Assembly (NCBI GenBank): GCA_031406795.1
Contig: JANOHV010000007.1
Coordinates: 58,842-122,841, forward strand
Reading direction: 5' to 3'
DNA length: 64,000 nt
Origin: DATDCY01 sp031406795 [NCBI: Candidatus Rokuibacteriota bacterium]
GTDB taxonomy: Bacteria > JAUVQV01
The notes under the pieces are model-generated. The model ran no database searches. It was not told the DNA's origin and saw only the letters and a list, made by a program, of their open reading frames with translations. The position numbers were made by a program, and so were the translations under genes. This document shows, piece by piece, positions 35,462-44,573 of this stretch (positions are counted from its first letter, which is position 1; every line of letters begins with the position of its first letter).

Positions 35462-35707
35462 ATGAGAACCACGCTGACTTTAGACGACGATGTCGCCGCA
35501 ATCCTGAAACGGCTTGCGCGCACCCGCAACGCTCGCTTCAAGGAAGTGGTGAATGAGGCTCTCCGCCGCGGACTGACGAGCACGACCGCCGTGCCGGTTC
35601 GGGAGCCATTCCGGACGACCTCGGTCGCCCTTGGCCGGTGCCGGACGGGAACCGTCGATAATGTCGCCGACGCTCTCGCTGCGGCAGAGGGCGAGTCTTT
35701 TCGGTGA
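35462..35707 (+). CDS. VapB-type ribbon-helix-helix antitoxin
   Basis: 81 residues. MRTTLTLDDDVAAILKRLA and FKEVVNEALRRGL form the ribbon-helix-helix DNA-binding unit; the C-terminal half is the toxin-binding tail. Its stop overlaps the vapC GTG start (GTGA). Confidence 0.88.
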   Translation: MRTTLTLDDDVAAILKRLARTRNARFKEVVNEALRRGLTSTTAVPVREPFRTTSVALGRCRTGTVDNVADALAAAEGESFR

Positions 35708-36132
35708 TCCTCGTCGATGCAAATCTGCTCGTCTATGCCCACGTAACGAGCTTCCCGCAACACAAGACCGCCAGGGAATGGCTTGACGGCAAGTTAAACG
35801 GAGCCGCCCCGGTCGGTTTGCCCTGGGAGAGCCTCCTCGCCTTTCTGCGGCTGGTCACCAACCCGCGGGTTTTCGAACAGCCGGAGCCGGCAGCAGCCGC
35901 TTGGGCGCAGGTGCAAGGCTGGCTCGGTAACCCGAACGTCTGGATTCCTCTGCCGACCGAAAACCACCGGGCGGTGCTCGGGAACTTGCTTTCGGCATCC
36001 AGCGTCCATGCGAACCTCGTCCCTGACGCGCATCTCGCCGCGCTTGCCATCGAGCATGGGCTGGTCCTGTACTCGACTGACGGCGACTTCGCGCGGTTTC
36101 CCGGACTGCGCTGGAAAAACCCGCTGGCCTAA
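35704..36132 (+). CDS. VapC-type PIN-domain ribonuclease toxin
   Basis: 142 residues, GTG start. PIN acidic residues: Asp in ILVDANLLVYA, Glu in PWESLLAFLRL, Asp in LVPDAHLAALA, Asp in YSTDGDFARF. The TNPRVF segment is typical of this VapC subfamily. Intact and coupled to its antitoxin. Confidence 0.9.
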   Translation: MILVDANLLVYAHVTSFPQHKTAREWLDGKLNGAAPVGLPWESLLAFLRLVTNPRVFEQPEPAAAAWAQVQGWLGNPNVWIPLPTENHRAVLGNLLSASSVHANLVPDAHLAALAIEHGLVLYSTDGDFARFPGLRWKNPLA

Positions 36133-36149
36133 AGGCGAAGTTCGGCGAG

Positions 36150-36376
36150 CCGGCCGCGGGATTGGTAGCTCTCCGTTGATCTTGAGCACCGGCGCGGTGT
36201 CACCGAACGCCCCGTGCAGGAAGAGATCGATCTCAGCGGCTGGGATTTCAGGAAAGCGCTCGGGCTCTTCAGGAAGTCTAATCCGCCGCTGCTGGCGGTG
36301 AAGTGGATCGAGGCCGGGCACGGCGTGGCGCCGAACGAGAAAGCAGCTGGGCAAGATCGATCAGCTGTTCTTCTGA
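36150..36376 (+). pseudogene. Shortened, frameshifted copy of the nucleotidyltransferase gene
   Basis: Matches the intact gene from about 31688 (CGGCCGCGGGA then LSVDLEHRR, DLSGWDFRKALGLFRKSNPP) and jumps by 198 bp to its LAVKWIEAGHGVAP segment. The junction is the sequence CCGCTGCTGG, present at both ends of the missing piece in the intact gene (31823-31833 and 32021-32031). The N-terminal active site is missing and the end is frameshifted. Confidence 0.8.
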
Positions 36377-36456
36377 GGGACGCGGAGGCCCCGGGACGCG
36401 CGTGAAAACTGTTACAATCCGGGCGGACTGACATAAACCAGGGAGGGGATGTGGCC

Positions 36457-37056
36457 ATGGACACGTTTGCCGCCATCGAGCAGCGCCGCTCAGTCAAGCA
36501 CTACGACCCGAACCACCGGATGACCGACGAGGAGGTCCGCAAGCTCATCGGGCTGGCGATCCTCTCGCCCACCTCGATCAACATGCAGAACTGGCGCTTC
36601 GTCGTCGCGCGCGACCCCGAGCTGCGCCGGCAGTTGCGCGCCGTCTCGTGGAACCAGGCCCAGGTGACGGACGCCTCGATCTGGGTGATCATCTGCGCCG
36701 ACCTGCAGGCCTTCAAGAAGAAGCCGGAGCGCTACTGGCGCACGGCGCCGGCGGAGATCGCGAAGATGATGGTGCAGATGCTCGGGATGTACGAGGGGAA
36801 GGAGCAGCTGCAGCGCGACGAGGCGCTGCGCTCCTGCGGCATTGCGGCCCAGACGATCATGCTCGCCGCCAAGGCGATGGGGTACGACAGCTGCCCGATG
36901 GCCGGGTTCGACCCCGCGGCGGTCGGCACGCTGATCAACCTGCCGGTCGACCACGTGATCGGCATGGCGGTCGCGGTGGGCAAGCCGCTGCAGCCGGCGC
37001 GGCCGCGCGGCGGCCAGCTGCCGCTCGAGGAAGTGATGGTCTTCGACCGTTTCTAG
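36457..37056 (+). CDS. Nitroreductase-family FMN oxidoreductase
   Basis: 199 residues. FMN-binding features: RRSVKHYDPNHRMTDEEV (Arg pair), LAILSPTSINMQNWRF and the C-terminal MAVAVGKP. It would use NAD(P)H to reduce nitro-compounds or quinones. ATG 36457 is 8 nt from GGAGGGG; GTG 36451 is possible. TACAAT at 36413-36418 is a possible -10 without clear -35. G+C-rich, unlike parts of the island around it. Confidence 0.9.
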   Translation: MDTFAAIEQRRSVKHYDPNHRMTDEEVRKLIGLAILSPTSINMQNWRFVVARDPELRRQLRAVSWNQAQVTDASIWVIICADLQAFKKKPERYWRTAPAEIAKMMVQMLGMYEGKEQLQRDEALRSCGIAAQTIMLAAKAMGYDSCPMAGFDPAAVGTLINLPVDHVIGMAVAVGKPLQPARPRGGQLPLEEVMVFDRF

Positions 37057-37137
37057 CGCCGTGGCGATCGGCGAGGTGGGCCGGCTGGTCGGGGGGCGTC
37101 AAGCCCGCCGAGGCCGCTCCCGTCGCCAAGTGCCATT

Positions 37138-37158
37138 GCGCCGACCCATCCGGGGGAG
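37138..37158. repeat. 21-bp exact duplicate of higA sequence
   Basis: Identical to higA positions 31250-31270 (codons for APTHPGE). It lies in the 112-bp gap between nitroreductase and RNase E genes, preceded by a KPAEAAPVAK-coding stretch (37101-37130) that resembles the tail of the gltA relic. Confidence 0.5.
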
Positions 37159-37168
37159 GGTAGCGTCT

Positions 37169-39505
37169 TTACGCGTCCGCGGGCCCGGCGGGGGGCGCCT
37201 TCCTCGCGGCCGTCTTCTTGACGGCGGCCTTCTTCGGTGCGGCCTTTGCCGGCTTCTCCTTCGGCGCCGCAGCCTTTTTTGGTGCGGTCTTCCGCGGTGC
37301 CTTCTTCACGGCCGGCTCCTCCCGGGGAGCGGGGGCTTCCCGGGAGGCTTCCCCTGACGCCTGAGGGACGGGGGCTGCCGCGGGTGCCGGTGCCGCCGCC
37401 TCAGCGGCGCGCTCCACCGCCGGCGGGGGGACGGCAGGCACTGCGAATGCCTCCCAGGCCTCGTCGTGGCGGACATTCGGAGCCCCGGCGCCGGACTCCG
37501 TCAGGACCGGCGGCGCTGTCTTCAGCTCGACGGCGGCCTGGTCTGACGGCCTCTCGCCCTTCGATCGTCTTCGCCGCCGCCTTTTTCGCCGGGATGACGC
37601 GGCGGCGTCAGCGTCTTCCTGCGCGGGCCCCGCGTCGGTTTGAGCGACCAGCGCTTCGCGGGACATCACCCGGGCTGCGGGCGGGAAATCATTCTCGGGA
37701 GCGACGTTCCCGCGGAACTCATTTTCGATCTTTTCGACCACCGATCCGATCGACGCTGCAGGGGGTGCTCCCCACTCCCGGGGGGACGGCTCCTGAGCGC
37801 TGCCGTCGTGCTTGCGGCCCCGCCGCCGGCGCTTGCGGCGGGAACGCTTCTCGCCGCCGGCCCCATTCCCGTGTTCCTGTGCCGGTCTGGGCGGTGCCGT
37901 TTCCCTGGGCGGCGCCGCATCCCTTCGTGGCGTCTCGGCCCGCTCCTCGTCCGCGGGAGCGATCGGCACGGCTGGGGAACGGTCGTCGTCTTCGTCGCCC
38001 GTGCGGCGCTCCGGCGCTCCGGGGACTTCCCAGGCGGGCACGTCGAACCACTCGTAGCGCTCCGTCGAGAGCTCCACGCCCGGGTCGCCGACGATCTCCA
38101 CCACGATGCGGTAGGTCCTCTCGAGGTCGGCAAGCTCGCGGCGCCGGTTGTTCTGGACGAAATCAGCGACCTTCGAGTGCAGCACCACCTTCGCCCTGGC
38201 CAGTCGCCCGGTGGCTGCCCGGCCCTCGATGCGGCGCACCAGATTCAGGCTGAGCAGCTCGGGGCTGATGATCCGGCCGACACCCTCGCAGGTCGGGCAG
38301 ATCCGGCGAGTCCGAAGCTGGAGGGCGCTCCTGATGCGCTGGCGGTTGATCTCGACCAGGCCGTTTTCGCCGATGCGCCCGATCTCGTGGCGGGCGTGGT
38401 CCGGCTTCATCGCCTCCCGCAAGGCCTTCTCCACGTCGTGCCGGTGTGCGCGCGAGCGCATGTCGATGAAGTCCACGACCACCAGCCCGCCGATGTCGCG
38501 CAGCCGCAGCTGCCTCCCGACCTCGGCCGCGGCCTCGAGATTGGTATGGCTGGCCGTGTCGCCCTGATTCTTCCCGGCTTTCGACTTTCCGGAGTTGACA
38601 TCGATCGCGGTCAGCGCCTCGGCGTGGTCGATGACGATGGCGCCGCCGCTCGGCAGGCCGACGGTGCGGCTGTAGATCGAGGCGATCTGGGGTTCGACGT
38701 TGAATCGCGAGAAGAGGGGCATGGATTCGGCGTAGAGCTTGAGCGCGACCTTCGCGCGCGGCATCACCGCCTGGACGTACTTCTCCGCCTTGGCGAGGAG
38801 CTGTTCGTCGTCGATCAGGACCTCGGCGATCTGCGTGTCGAGGTTGTCGCGCAGCGAGTGGATCAGCAGGTCCTGGTCGTCGTACAGCAACTTCGCGCCC
38901 CGTCCCTGCGCCGTGTCGTCGACCACGGCCTTCCAGAGGCGCTTGAGCACCTGCAGGTCGGCCTTGAGGTCGGCCTTGGTCTGCTCGGCGGCGTTGGTGC
39001 GGACGATGACGCCCTCGCCCTCGTCCAGGTCGAGGTCCTTGGCCTTTTCGCGCAGCTTGCGGCGCAGCGCCTCGTCCTCGACCTTGCGGGAGACGCCGCG
39101 CTGCGCGTCGTACGGGAAGTAGACGAGAAAGCGGCCGGCGAGGCTGATGTTGGTCGTCAGCGTCGCGCCCTTGCCGCCCTCGGCGTCCCGCGTGACCTGC
39201 ACGACCAGGGGCTGCCCCTTCTGGAGGATCTGGTCGATCGGTGCCGAGTCGCCCGCGTCGCGGTGAAACGCCTGGGGAATCACGTCGTGGCGGGTCAGAA
39301 AGCCGTGCTTCGCGTCGCCGTACTCGATGAAGCCGGCATTGAGGCTCCGCTCGATGTTGGCGACGACGCCGCGGTAGATGTTGCCGCGCTTGAGTGTGGC
39401 CTCGGTTCCCTCGACGTCGTAGAGCTGGAGGACTCCCCCCTCCACGACGGCCACGCGAAGCTGCTCGGCGTGGCGTCCGTTGATCAGCATGATGCGGTTG
39501 CTCAT
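37169..39505 (-). CDS. Rne/Rng-family endoribonuclease
   Basis: 778 residues. The N-terminal S1 domain (about 35-125: GNIYRGVVANIERSLNAGFIEYG) is followed by the catalytic core with IDVNSGKSKAG and VVVDFIDM (Mg2+-binding Asp pair) and the Zn-link CPTC. The core ends near residue 510. The remaining ~265 residues are low-complexity: charged runs of KRSRRKRRRRG type, then a Lys/Ala/Pro histone-like tail. Such tails bind RNA or organise a degradosome. The enzyme matures rRNA and degrades mRNA. The length and tail favour an RNase E-like scaffold over plain RNase G. Confidence 0.92.
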   Translation of the reverse strand: MSNRIMLINGRHAEQLRVAVVEGGVLQLYDVEGTEATLKRGNIYRGVVANIERSLNAGFIEYGDAKHGFLTRHDVIPQAFHRDAGDSAPIDQILQKGQPLVVQVTRDAEGGKGATLTTNISLAGRFLVYFPYDAQRGVSRKVEDEALRRKLREKAKDLDLDEGEGVIVRTNAAEQTKADLKADLQVLKRLWKAVVDDTAQGRGAKLLYDDQDLLIHSLRDNLDTQIAEVLIDDEQLLAKAEKYVQAVMPRAKVALKLYAESMPLFSRFNVEPQIASIYSRTVGLPSGGAIVIDHAEALTAIDVNSGKSKAGKNQGDTASHTNLEAAAEVGRQLRLRDIGGLVVVDFIDMRSRAHRHDVEKALREAMKPDHARHEIGRIGENGLVEINRQRIRSALQLRTRRICPTCEGVGRIISPELLSLNLVRRIEGRAATGRLARAKVVLHSKVADFVQNNRRRELADLERTYRIVVEIVGDPGVELSTERYEWFDVPAWEVPGAPERRTGDEDDDRSPAVPIAPADEERAETPRRDAAPPRETAPPRPAQEHGNGAGGEKRSRRKRRRRGRKHDGSAQEPSPREWGAPPAASIGSVVEKIENEFRGNVAPENDFPPAARVMSREALVAQTDAGPAQEDADAAASSRRKRRRRRRSKGERPSDQAAVELKTAPPVLTESGAGAPNVRHDEAWEAFAVPAVPPPAVERAAEAAAPAPAAAPVPQASGEASREAPAPREEPAVKKAPRKTAPKKAAAPKEKPAKAAPKKAAVKKTAARKAPPAGPADA

Positions 39506-39813
39506 AGGTGCTCCCTTGTCCTGTGGGTGGGTGGCCGGGTTACGGGAGAGGCGCGGGACTTCCAGGGCCGGTTCCGGAACCGCCTGCCGGCCGACGATCG
39601 AAGAAAGCCGCCCGGCGACGCAATGGCGGGCGGCTATGCCGGGGTGGCAATGGCCACGAGCAACGGTCCTCTCACCAGACGCATGGAGCGTATTGTGACG
39701 ATCCTGTCTCAGGTGTCAACCTCGATCGCGCCAGATCCCTCTGGAGACGACCTTTCTCGGTGTCGGAGAGATCGCCGATCTCCGGGTGAGCGCGACCGGA
39801 CCGGTTCCCCAGC
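39506..39813. other. Intergenic region upstream of the RNase E/G gene
   Basis: No gene seen. On the minus strand TTGACA (39714-39719) lies about 210 bp before the RNase start, with only poor -10 candidates. If used it would give a long leader, as known for autoregulated rne genes, but this is speculative. Confidence 0.3.
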
Positions 39814-39848
39814 GGGCGGCTGTGCCTGTACCATCGGCACAGCCGCCC
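39814..39848 (-). terminator. 13-bp hairpin after the multicopper oxidase gene
   Basis: Perfect 13-bp stem (39814-39826 with 39836-39848) and 9-nt loop, 30 bp after the oxidase stop. No T-run on either side, so termination would need help or the hairpin only protects the 3' end. Confidence 0.45.
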
Positions 39849-39878
39849 CCATTCTCTGGAGGGAGTGAAAGCGCTCCT

Positions 39879-42800
39879 TTAGTTCAGCGTGAAGGTCGTC
39901 GTCCTGATGATGCCGTCCCAGGCAACGCCGTTCGTCACGTTGGTGACTCTTACCGTGTAGGTCCCCTTGACCGCGCCGCGCGACCGCCACTTGGCGATCG
40001 CGTACCCGCTCGTGGCGGTTGTCGAGGTCAAGGCCGTCACCAGCGCCCCGCTCGGCGCGAAGATCTGCTGCGTCACCGTCGCTCCGCTGACGCTGGCCGG
40101 CGGCGGCGGAACCGCGGTCACGTGCGCCCGGACGTTGACGTCGGCCCCGGCGGCGAACGTGGTCTGCGGGGTGAAAGTGCCGCTTTTCGACACTGTTCCC
40201 GTCTGGAGCTGATCGACGCTCACCTGCTGGCCGATCTGAATCGTCGTCGTCACGGACGCCGAGCCGGGCAGATGGCCCGGTGCAGAGGCGGCGACGGTCG
40301 TGACATTGACCCCGCCGCCCTGGTTTCGGAGCGCCGTCACGGTAAGCGTGGCGGTGCCAGTCTCTCCCGCCGCTAGCGTGAGGGCAGTCGGCGCGATCGC
40401 CGACGGCGCGAAGTTCGTGGTATTGCTGTCAGCCGATGTCAGCGCGTAGGTCGCGGGCTGACAGCCGGAGCCGCTGTCGTTGTTCAGCACGCTGGCCGCG
40501 TACGTGACGCTGCCGCCATCCGTCGTGATCAGCCGCGAAGCGGGCGTGAGCGTCACGGTCGGGGCGGTGAAGTTGCAGTTGGCGCAGTCGGCGGCACAGT
40601 AGGTTGGGCCGCTCACCTGCTCCTGCCCTTCGCAGAGCCAGTCCCCGCAGCAGGCCGCCAGCCGCATCATGTCCCGGCAGAAGAAACCGGGTACCTCGCA
40701 GATCGGATCGAGGTTGGCGTCGAGTGTCTTGCAGCCGGCGGCCACGGTGCCGCAGCCGGGAGCGCAGTCGCCCGAACAATTCGTCGCGTTCTCGCCATCG
40801 CCGAGCTCGCAGAGCCGGTTGCCACAGAACGAGCCGAGGACGGCGGGGCAATCTCCCGGACAACTCACGCAGTCCTCGCCCCGTTCACAGATCCCGTTGC
40901 CGTTGCAGGCCAAGTTGACCACCTGGAACTGGCGCATCATCTCGTGGTCTTCATGCTCGATGATGTGGCAGTGGAAGGGATATCTGCCGTAGAAGTCCGG
41001 CGTCCCGGCGTGATCCGTGAAGCGGAGAACGACTCTCGTGACCTGCCCGGGCATCGCCTTGACCGTGTCCTTCCAGGCGGCGGCCTCCAGCGGATCGGGG
41101 GGGATGATCGGCCCGGTCGGACTGCCATTGACATCGACCGCCTGGCGATTGACCACCTGGAACTCCACCAGGTGGATATGCATTGGGTGCATCACGGTGC
41201 TGGTGTTCCTGAACTCCCAGACCTCGGTGGAGCCGATGGGCGGGAATTCGGTGAGGTCGTCCCAGTGCTGGCCGAGGACGGCGCCGTTCCAGCCGCCGTT
41301 CAAGGTCTGGATCAGCCACTCTCCGCCGACGCACGGCTCAGGAACGCGCTTGAGGTCGAAGTAGCGGTGAGAAGCGCCGGTCTGATTGAGCGGCTCGAAG
41401 TAGGGGAGCGTCGGCCGCAGCTGCGTGGCGATCGCGCCGGTGAACCCGCTCCTCCTCCCGACGATGAACTTCAGTACGTTCTGGGTGCCGAAGGAGGGCG
41501 CCATGCCGGTCGGGAAGTCGGTGACGGCGCTGTTCTTCATAATGACTTCGGTGTTTCGTGCCAGACCTCCGAAATTCACGACGATGTCGAATCGCTCCGC
41601 CGGACCGAGCGTCAACTGCGTGATGGGCTGGCCGTTGGCCAGGGTCCGCGGCGTGTCGTAGAATCCGCCCTCGGTGGCGAGCACGGTGATCGGGAGCTGG
41701 GGCCGCGCGGCATTGGTGACGTTTACAAAGGAGATGGTGTAGGTGCGCGTGCTCGACCCGTTGAGAATCCTCAGGCGATACTTGCCCTGGTCGACGTTCA
41801 GATAGGGCCAGACCTTGCCATTCACGAGGATGTTGCTGCCGTGGAACATCTGGTTGCTGATGTCGAGCGCCGGCTCGTAGCGCAACGAGCCGTCGGGATA
41901 GAAGTCCCGGTCCTGGATCGCCAAGCCAAGCTCGTAGGGGCCGCTCGGCAGCTGGTTGGCGGCGATCAGACCGTTCTCGTACGCATCGCGCAGCAGGTAG
42001 AAGGCGGCCATGCCCATCGTCACGTTGAGCCGGGTGATGCCGAGGGCGTGATCGTGGAACCAGAGGGTCGTGGGTTCCTGGTTGTTCGGGTACTCATACG
42101 TGTCGGATGCGCCGGGGAAGAAGTCGTACTCCGGGTTTCCGTCGAATCTCGGGGGGACGTGTCCGCCGTGCAGATGCACGACGGTCCGCGGCGAGTCGCG
42201 CCACTCCATCGGCCCGTGCGGGCACGGGTCGACCGGCATGTAATGGCTCGTCCGCAGCTGGCCGGTGTTCAAGTCGCGCAGGTCGTTGCTGTAATTCACG
42301 ATGATCGGCTGATTCTGCTGCGCCACGATGGTCGGCCCGGGGTAGCTGCCGTTGTACCCCCAGACGGTCGTGTCCGGCAGGTCGCGGTGGAGGTTCTGGG
42401 TGAACTCGGTCATCGTGACGTTGTAGATCGGCTTGCCTTGGGGATCGGTCCCCACGGGCTGCAGGACCGGCGGAATCGGCAGAGGATCCCGCCACGGGAC
42501 GAGCCCACAGCTGCTGCAGGCCTCGTTCGGTCCCTGGAACGTCCCGCCCAGCGCGGAACACTCCGTCACCGTCACGTTCTGGCACGTGAAGTTGATGTCC
42601 TCGGCCGGGATGCAGCAGGCCCCGGGCACGTCTGAAGCGCAGGTGGACGGTGCGCAGACATCCACGCCAGTCTGGAACGTGCCGCCGCGGGCCGTGCAGC
42701 CGGCGTCAGTGTCGAATGCGCACGAGTTGTCGGCCAGGCAACAGGCGTCGTAGGCCGGCGAAGGCGTCTGACCGTCGGGCGCCGTGAAGCTCACATCCAG

Positions 42801-43475
42801 GAGTGGAGGATCGGCCCCCTCCCGGGAGCTGAAGCGATAAGCCGTCTGGTTGGCGGCTTCATTGCCCAGCAGCAGCCAGCCGAAATTCGACGAGGGCGAC
42901 CCGATCCAGCCCTGGACATCCGCAGTCAACCGCGTTCCGGTGAAGGTGTACGGCCCATTGGCGGTCCCGACGAGCGCCGAAGCGCTCGGGAGGGCCGCCG
43001 CATCCGTGGCGGCCCCGGGGACCGTCCAGGGCACATGAGGGGCCCCGGTGATCCGATTGATCCACGTCGCGTCAGGAGGTACGGCTAGAGCGCCCTGTCC
43101 GGCGTTCGCGTCGCAATTGGAGGCCCCTTCTCCCCAATCCGCAAGCAGGTAATAGAGGTTAAACGTCTCGGCGTTCGCGGCCCGGGACCTGTCGGTGGTC
43201 AGGATCACGCTCGCCTGGGTCACCGTGGAGCCCGCCGGAATCGCCGCCGGGACGCCGAAGGAGATCAGGGCGCGGCGCACGGCATTTGAGGCATCCGTCC
43301 TGCCGGCGATGATCCCCGACCCGGCGCCGCAGCTGTTGTTTTCGAACTGTGCTCCCTGATAGATCGTATTGTCCTTGTTCGGGATGCCCACCCACTGTTC
43401 GGCAGATACGGTGCCGATGCCCACCGCGAGCAGCGCGGTCGTGGCTATCGCGCCCAGAAAGGCTATCTTCTTCAC
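39879..43475 (-). CDS. Secreted multicopper oxidase with N-terminal DNRLRE domain
   Basis: 1198 residues. Signal peptide (to about residue 25); DNRLRE beta-domain (~30-232; LISFGVPAAIPAG, WGEGASNCD, NFGWLLLGNE); two small CC-type Cys repeats (~245-325); a CotA/bilirubin-oxidase-like multicopper oxidase (~330-860); three CGN-LCE-GE-type Cys repeats (~865-965); Ig-like beta domains to the end. All four copper motifs are present: HLHGG (~432), FHDHALG (~472), HPMHIH (~760), and HCHIIEHEDHEMM (~832) with Cys for the type 1 site. Likely substrates are phenolics, Mn(II) or other metals. Secretion and the adhesion-like modules suggest the cell surface or matrix. The next minus-strand gene upstream encodes a second DNRLRE protein. 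Confidence 0.9.
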   Translation of the reverse strand: MKKIAFLGAIATTALLAVGIGTVSAEQWVGIPNKDNTIYQGAQFENNSCGAGSGIIAGRTDASNAVRRALISFGVPAAIPAGSTVTQASVILTTDRSRAANAETFNLYYLLADWGEGASNCDANAGQGALAVPPDATWINRITGAPHVPWTVPGAATDAAALPSASALVGTANGPYTFTGTRLTADVQGWIGSPSSNFGWLLLGNEAANQTAYRFSSREGADPPLLDVSFTAPDGQTPSPAYDACCLADNSCAFDTDAGCTARGGTFQTGVDVCAPSTCASDVPGACCIPAEDINFTCQNVTVTECSALGGTFQGPNEACSSCGLVPWRDPLPIPPVLQPVGTDPQGKPIYNVTMTEFTQNLHRDLPDTTVWGYNGSYPGPTIVAQQNQPIIVNYSNDLRDLNTGQLRTSHYMPVDPCPHGPMEWRDSPRTVVHLHGGHVPPRFDGNPEYDFFPGASDTYEYPNNQEPTTLWFHDHALGITRLNVTMGMAAFYLLRDAYENGLIAANQLPSGPYELGLAIQDRDFYPDGSLRYEPALDISNQMFHGSNILVNGKVWPYLNVDQGKYRLRILNGSSTRTYTISFVNVTNAARPQLPITVLATEGGFYDTPRTLANGQPITQLTLGPAERFDIVVNFGGLARNTEVIMKNSAVTDFPTGMAPSFGTQNVLKFIVGRRSGFTGAIATQLRPTLPYFEPLNQTGASHRYFDLKRVPEPCVGGEWLIQTLNGGWNGAVLGQHWDDLTEFPPIGSTEVWEFRNTSTVMHPMHIHLVEFQVVNRQAVDVNGSPTGPIIPPDPLEAAAWKDTVKAMPGQVTRVVLRFTDHAGTPDFYGRYPFHCHIIEHEDHEMMRQFQVVNLACNGNGICERGEDCVSCPGDCPAVLGSFCGNRLCELGDGENATNCSGDCAPGCGTVAAGCKTLDANLDPICEVPGFFCRDMMRLAACCGDWLCEGQEQVSGPTYCAADCANCNFTAPTVTLTPASRLITTDGGSVTYAASVLNNDSGSGCQPATYALTSADSNTTNFAPSAIAPTALTLAAGETGTATLTVTALRNQGGGVNVTTVAASAPGHLPGSASVTTTIQIGQQVSVDQLQTGTVSKSGTFTPQTTFAAGADVNVRAHVTAVPPPPASVSGATVTQQIFAPSGALVTALTSTTATSGYAIAKWRSRGAVKGTYTVRVTNVTNGVAWDGIIRTTTFTLN

Positions 43476-43564
43476 GGACTCCCCCCTTGCCTCAATCCGC
43501 CTCGTGAAAGAACGCCCGTCCTTTGCCCTTGCCCCTCCTTTCTTGGTCCCTCCGCAGGATTCAC

Positions 43565-44275
43565 CTACTGTGGTCCGAATGCCTCCTCGGCCGTCTGCTC
43601 GCCGGGCAACCGGTAGGTCACCTCGAGGAGCGGCCGCAGCCTGGAGTTGGCATTCTCGCGGCTTGCGAAACGCTTGGCGTTCTGAAGCGTCGCTTCATCG
43701 CCGACAAGAATCCACCCGAAGTTGTGCTCCGGGTTGTTCAGCCACAGGCGAACATCCTGGACCAGATGGTTTGTGCTCGACCACTCGTAATAGCCGTTGC
43801 CCTCCACCTCCAGGCGGGCTGATTCCCGGCCGATGAAATGCCCCCCGTCCTGCACCCAGAACGCGGAGTCGAAGAATGTGTGAATCCAGGTGGCATCCCC
43901 CGGCTCAGCGGGAGCTCCGCCGCCCCCGGAAGCGGCCGACGCTCCCTCGCCCCAGTCGTCCTGCACCCTGAACAGGGCGACCTCGCACTTGGCGGGATTG
44001 CCCTGCGACTGGTAGAGCGCCAACGACACGCTCTCGATGACGGCATCAAAGGGAAGGAGGGAAGCGACATCGAAGCGGATCAATCCACGCCGGATCGCTC
44101 TTCCTTCCTGATTGGTCCTCCCGACGAAAAAATAGGGTCCCGCGCCGTTCGCCAGCACGCCGCCGGGATCCTCGATCAGTGTCGTGTCCCTGACCGCCTC
44201 AAAGTACTCGGTCGCGGCTGGGACGGACGATGGCAGGAGCAAGAGGAGCAACAGCACGGATCCCTTCTTGAACAT
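43565..44275 (-). CDS. Secreted DNRLRE-domain protein
   Basis: 236 residues with a signal peptide (LLLLLLLPSSVPA) and one DNRLRE domain: DTTLIEDPGG, RRGLIRFDVASLLP, VQDDWGEGAS, WLNNPEHNFGWILVGDEA, KRFASREN. The domain mirrors the N-terminus of the downstream oxidase. ATG 44275 follows AGGAGGT. The genes are 89 bp apart on one strand, so co-transcription is likely. DNRLRE domains occur in secreted adhesive or carbohydrate-associated proteins; function here unknown. Confidence 0.85.
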   Translation of the reverse strand: MFKKGSVLLLLLLLPSSVPAATEYFEAVRDTTLIEDPGGVLANGAGPYFFVGRTNQEGRAIRRGLIRFDVASLLPFDAVIESVSLALYQSQGNPAKCEVALFRVQDDWGEGASAASGGGGAPAEPGDATWIHTFFDSAFWVQDGGHFIGRESARLEVEGNGYYEWSSTNHLVQDVRLWLNNPEHNFGWILVGDEATLQNAKRFASRENANSRLRPLLEVTYRLPGEQTAEEAFGPQ

Positions 44276-44573
44276 GTGAACCTCCTGAGTTGTGGGGCTT
44301 CGGCAGCCTGTCAACGGGAAGCGACACGAAATCGGTTCGTGGGCGGCTGCATCCGGTCGGTCCGAGAATAAACAATACATTCAATGCCTTGAGGCGTTGC
44401 GCTGGAGCTGCACCCCTGACTCATTCGTCAGCTTTCCTCAAGAAACCCGAGGCCAGAACAACGCGAACTCCCCAACCTTGGTCAGAGTTTGAATGTTTAA
44501 AGCTATTTACTGCATAATGCCCAGTCAATACCTGGAAGTAAGTAGTTCCTGCTTGATAAGTTGGCGGTGCGCC

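Noticed and set aside
34036-36132. CBASS or cyclic-nucleotide defence operon around the DAC-like protein
   Set aside because: Neighbours are DUF1428, VOC and vapBC genes; no effector, CD-NTase or ancillary cap gene is adjacent.
39700-39720. Promoter for the RNase E/G gene using TTGACA on the minus strand
   Set aside because: No acceptable -10 at 16-19 bp spacing.
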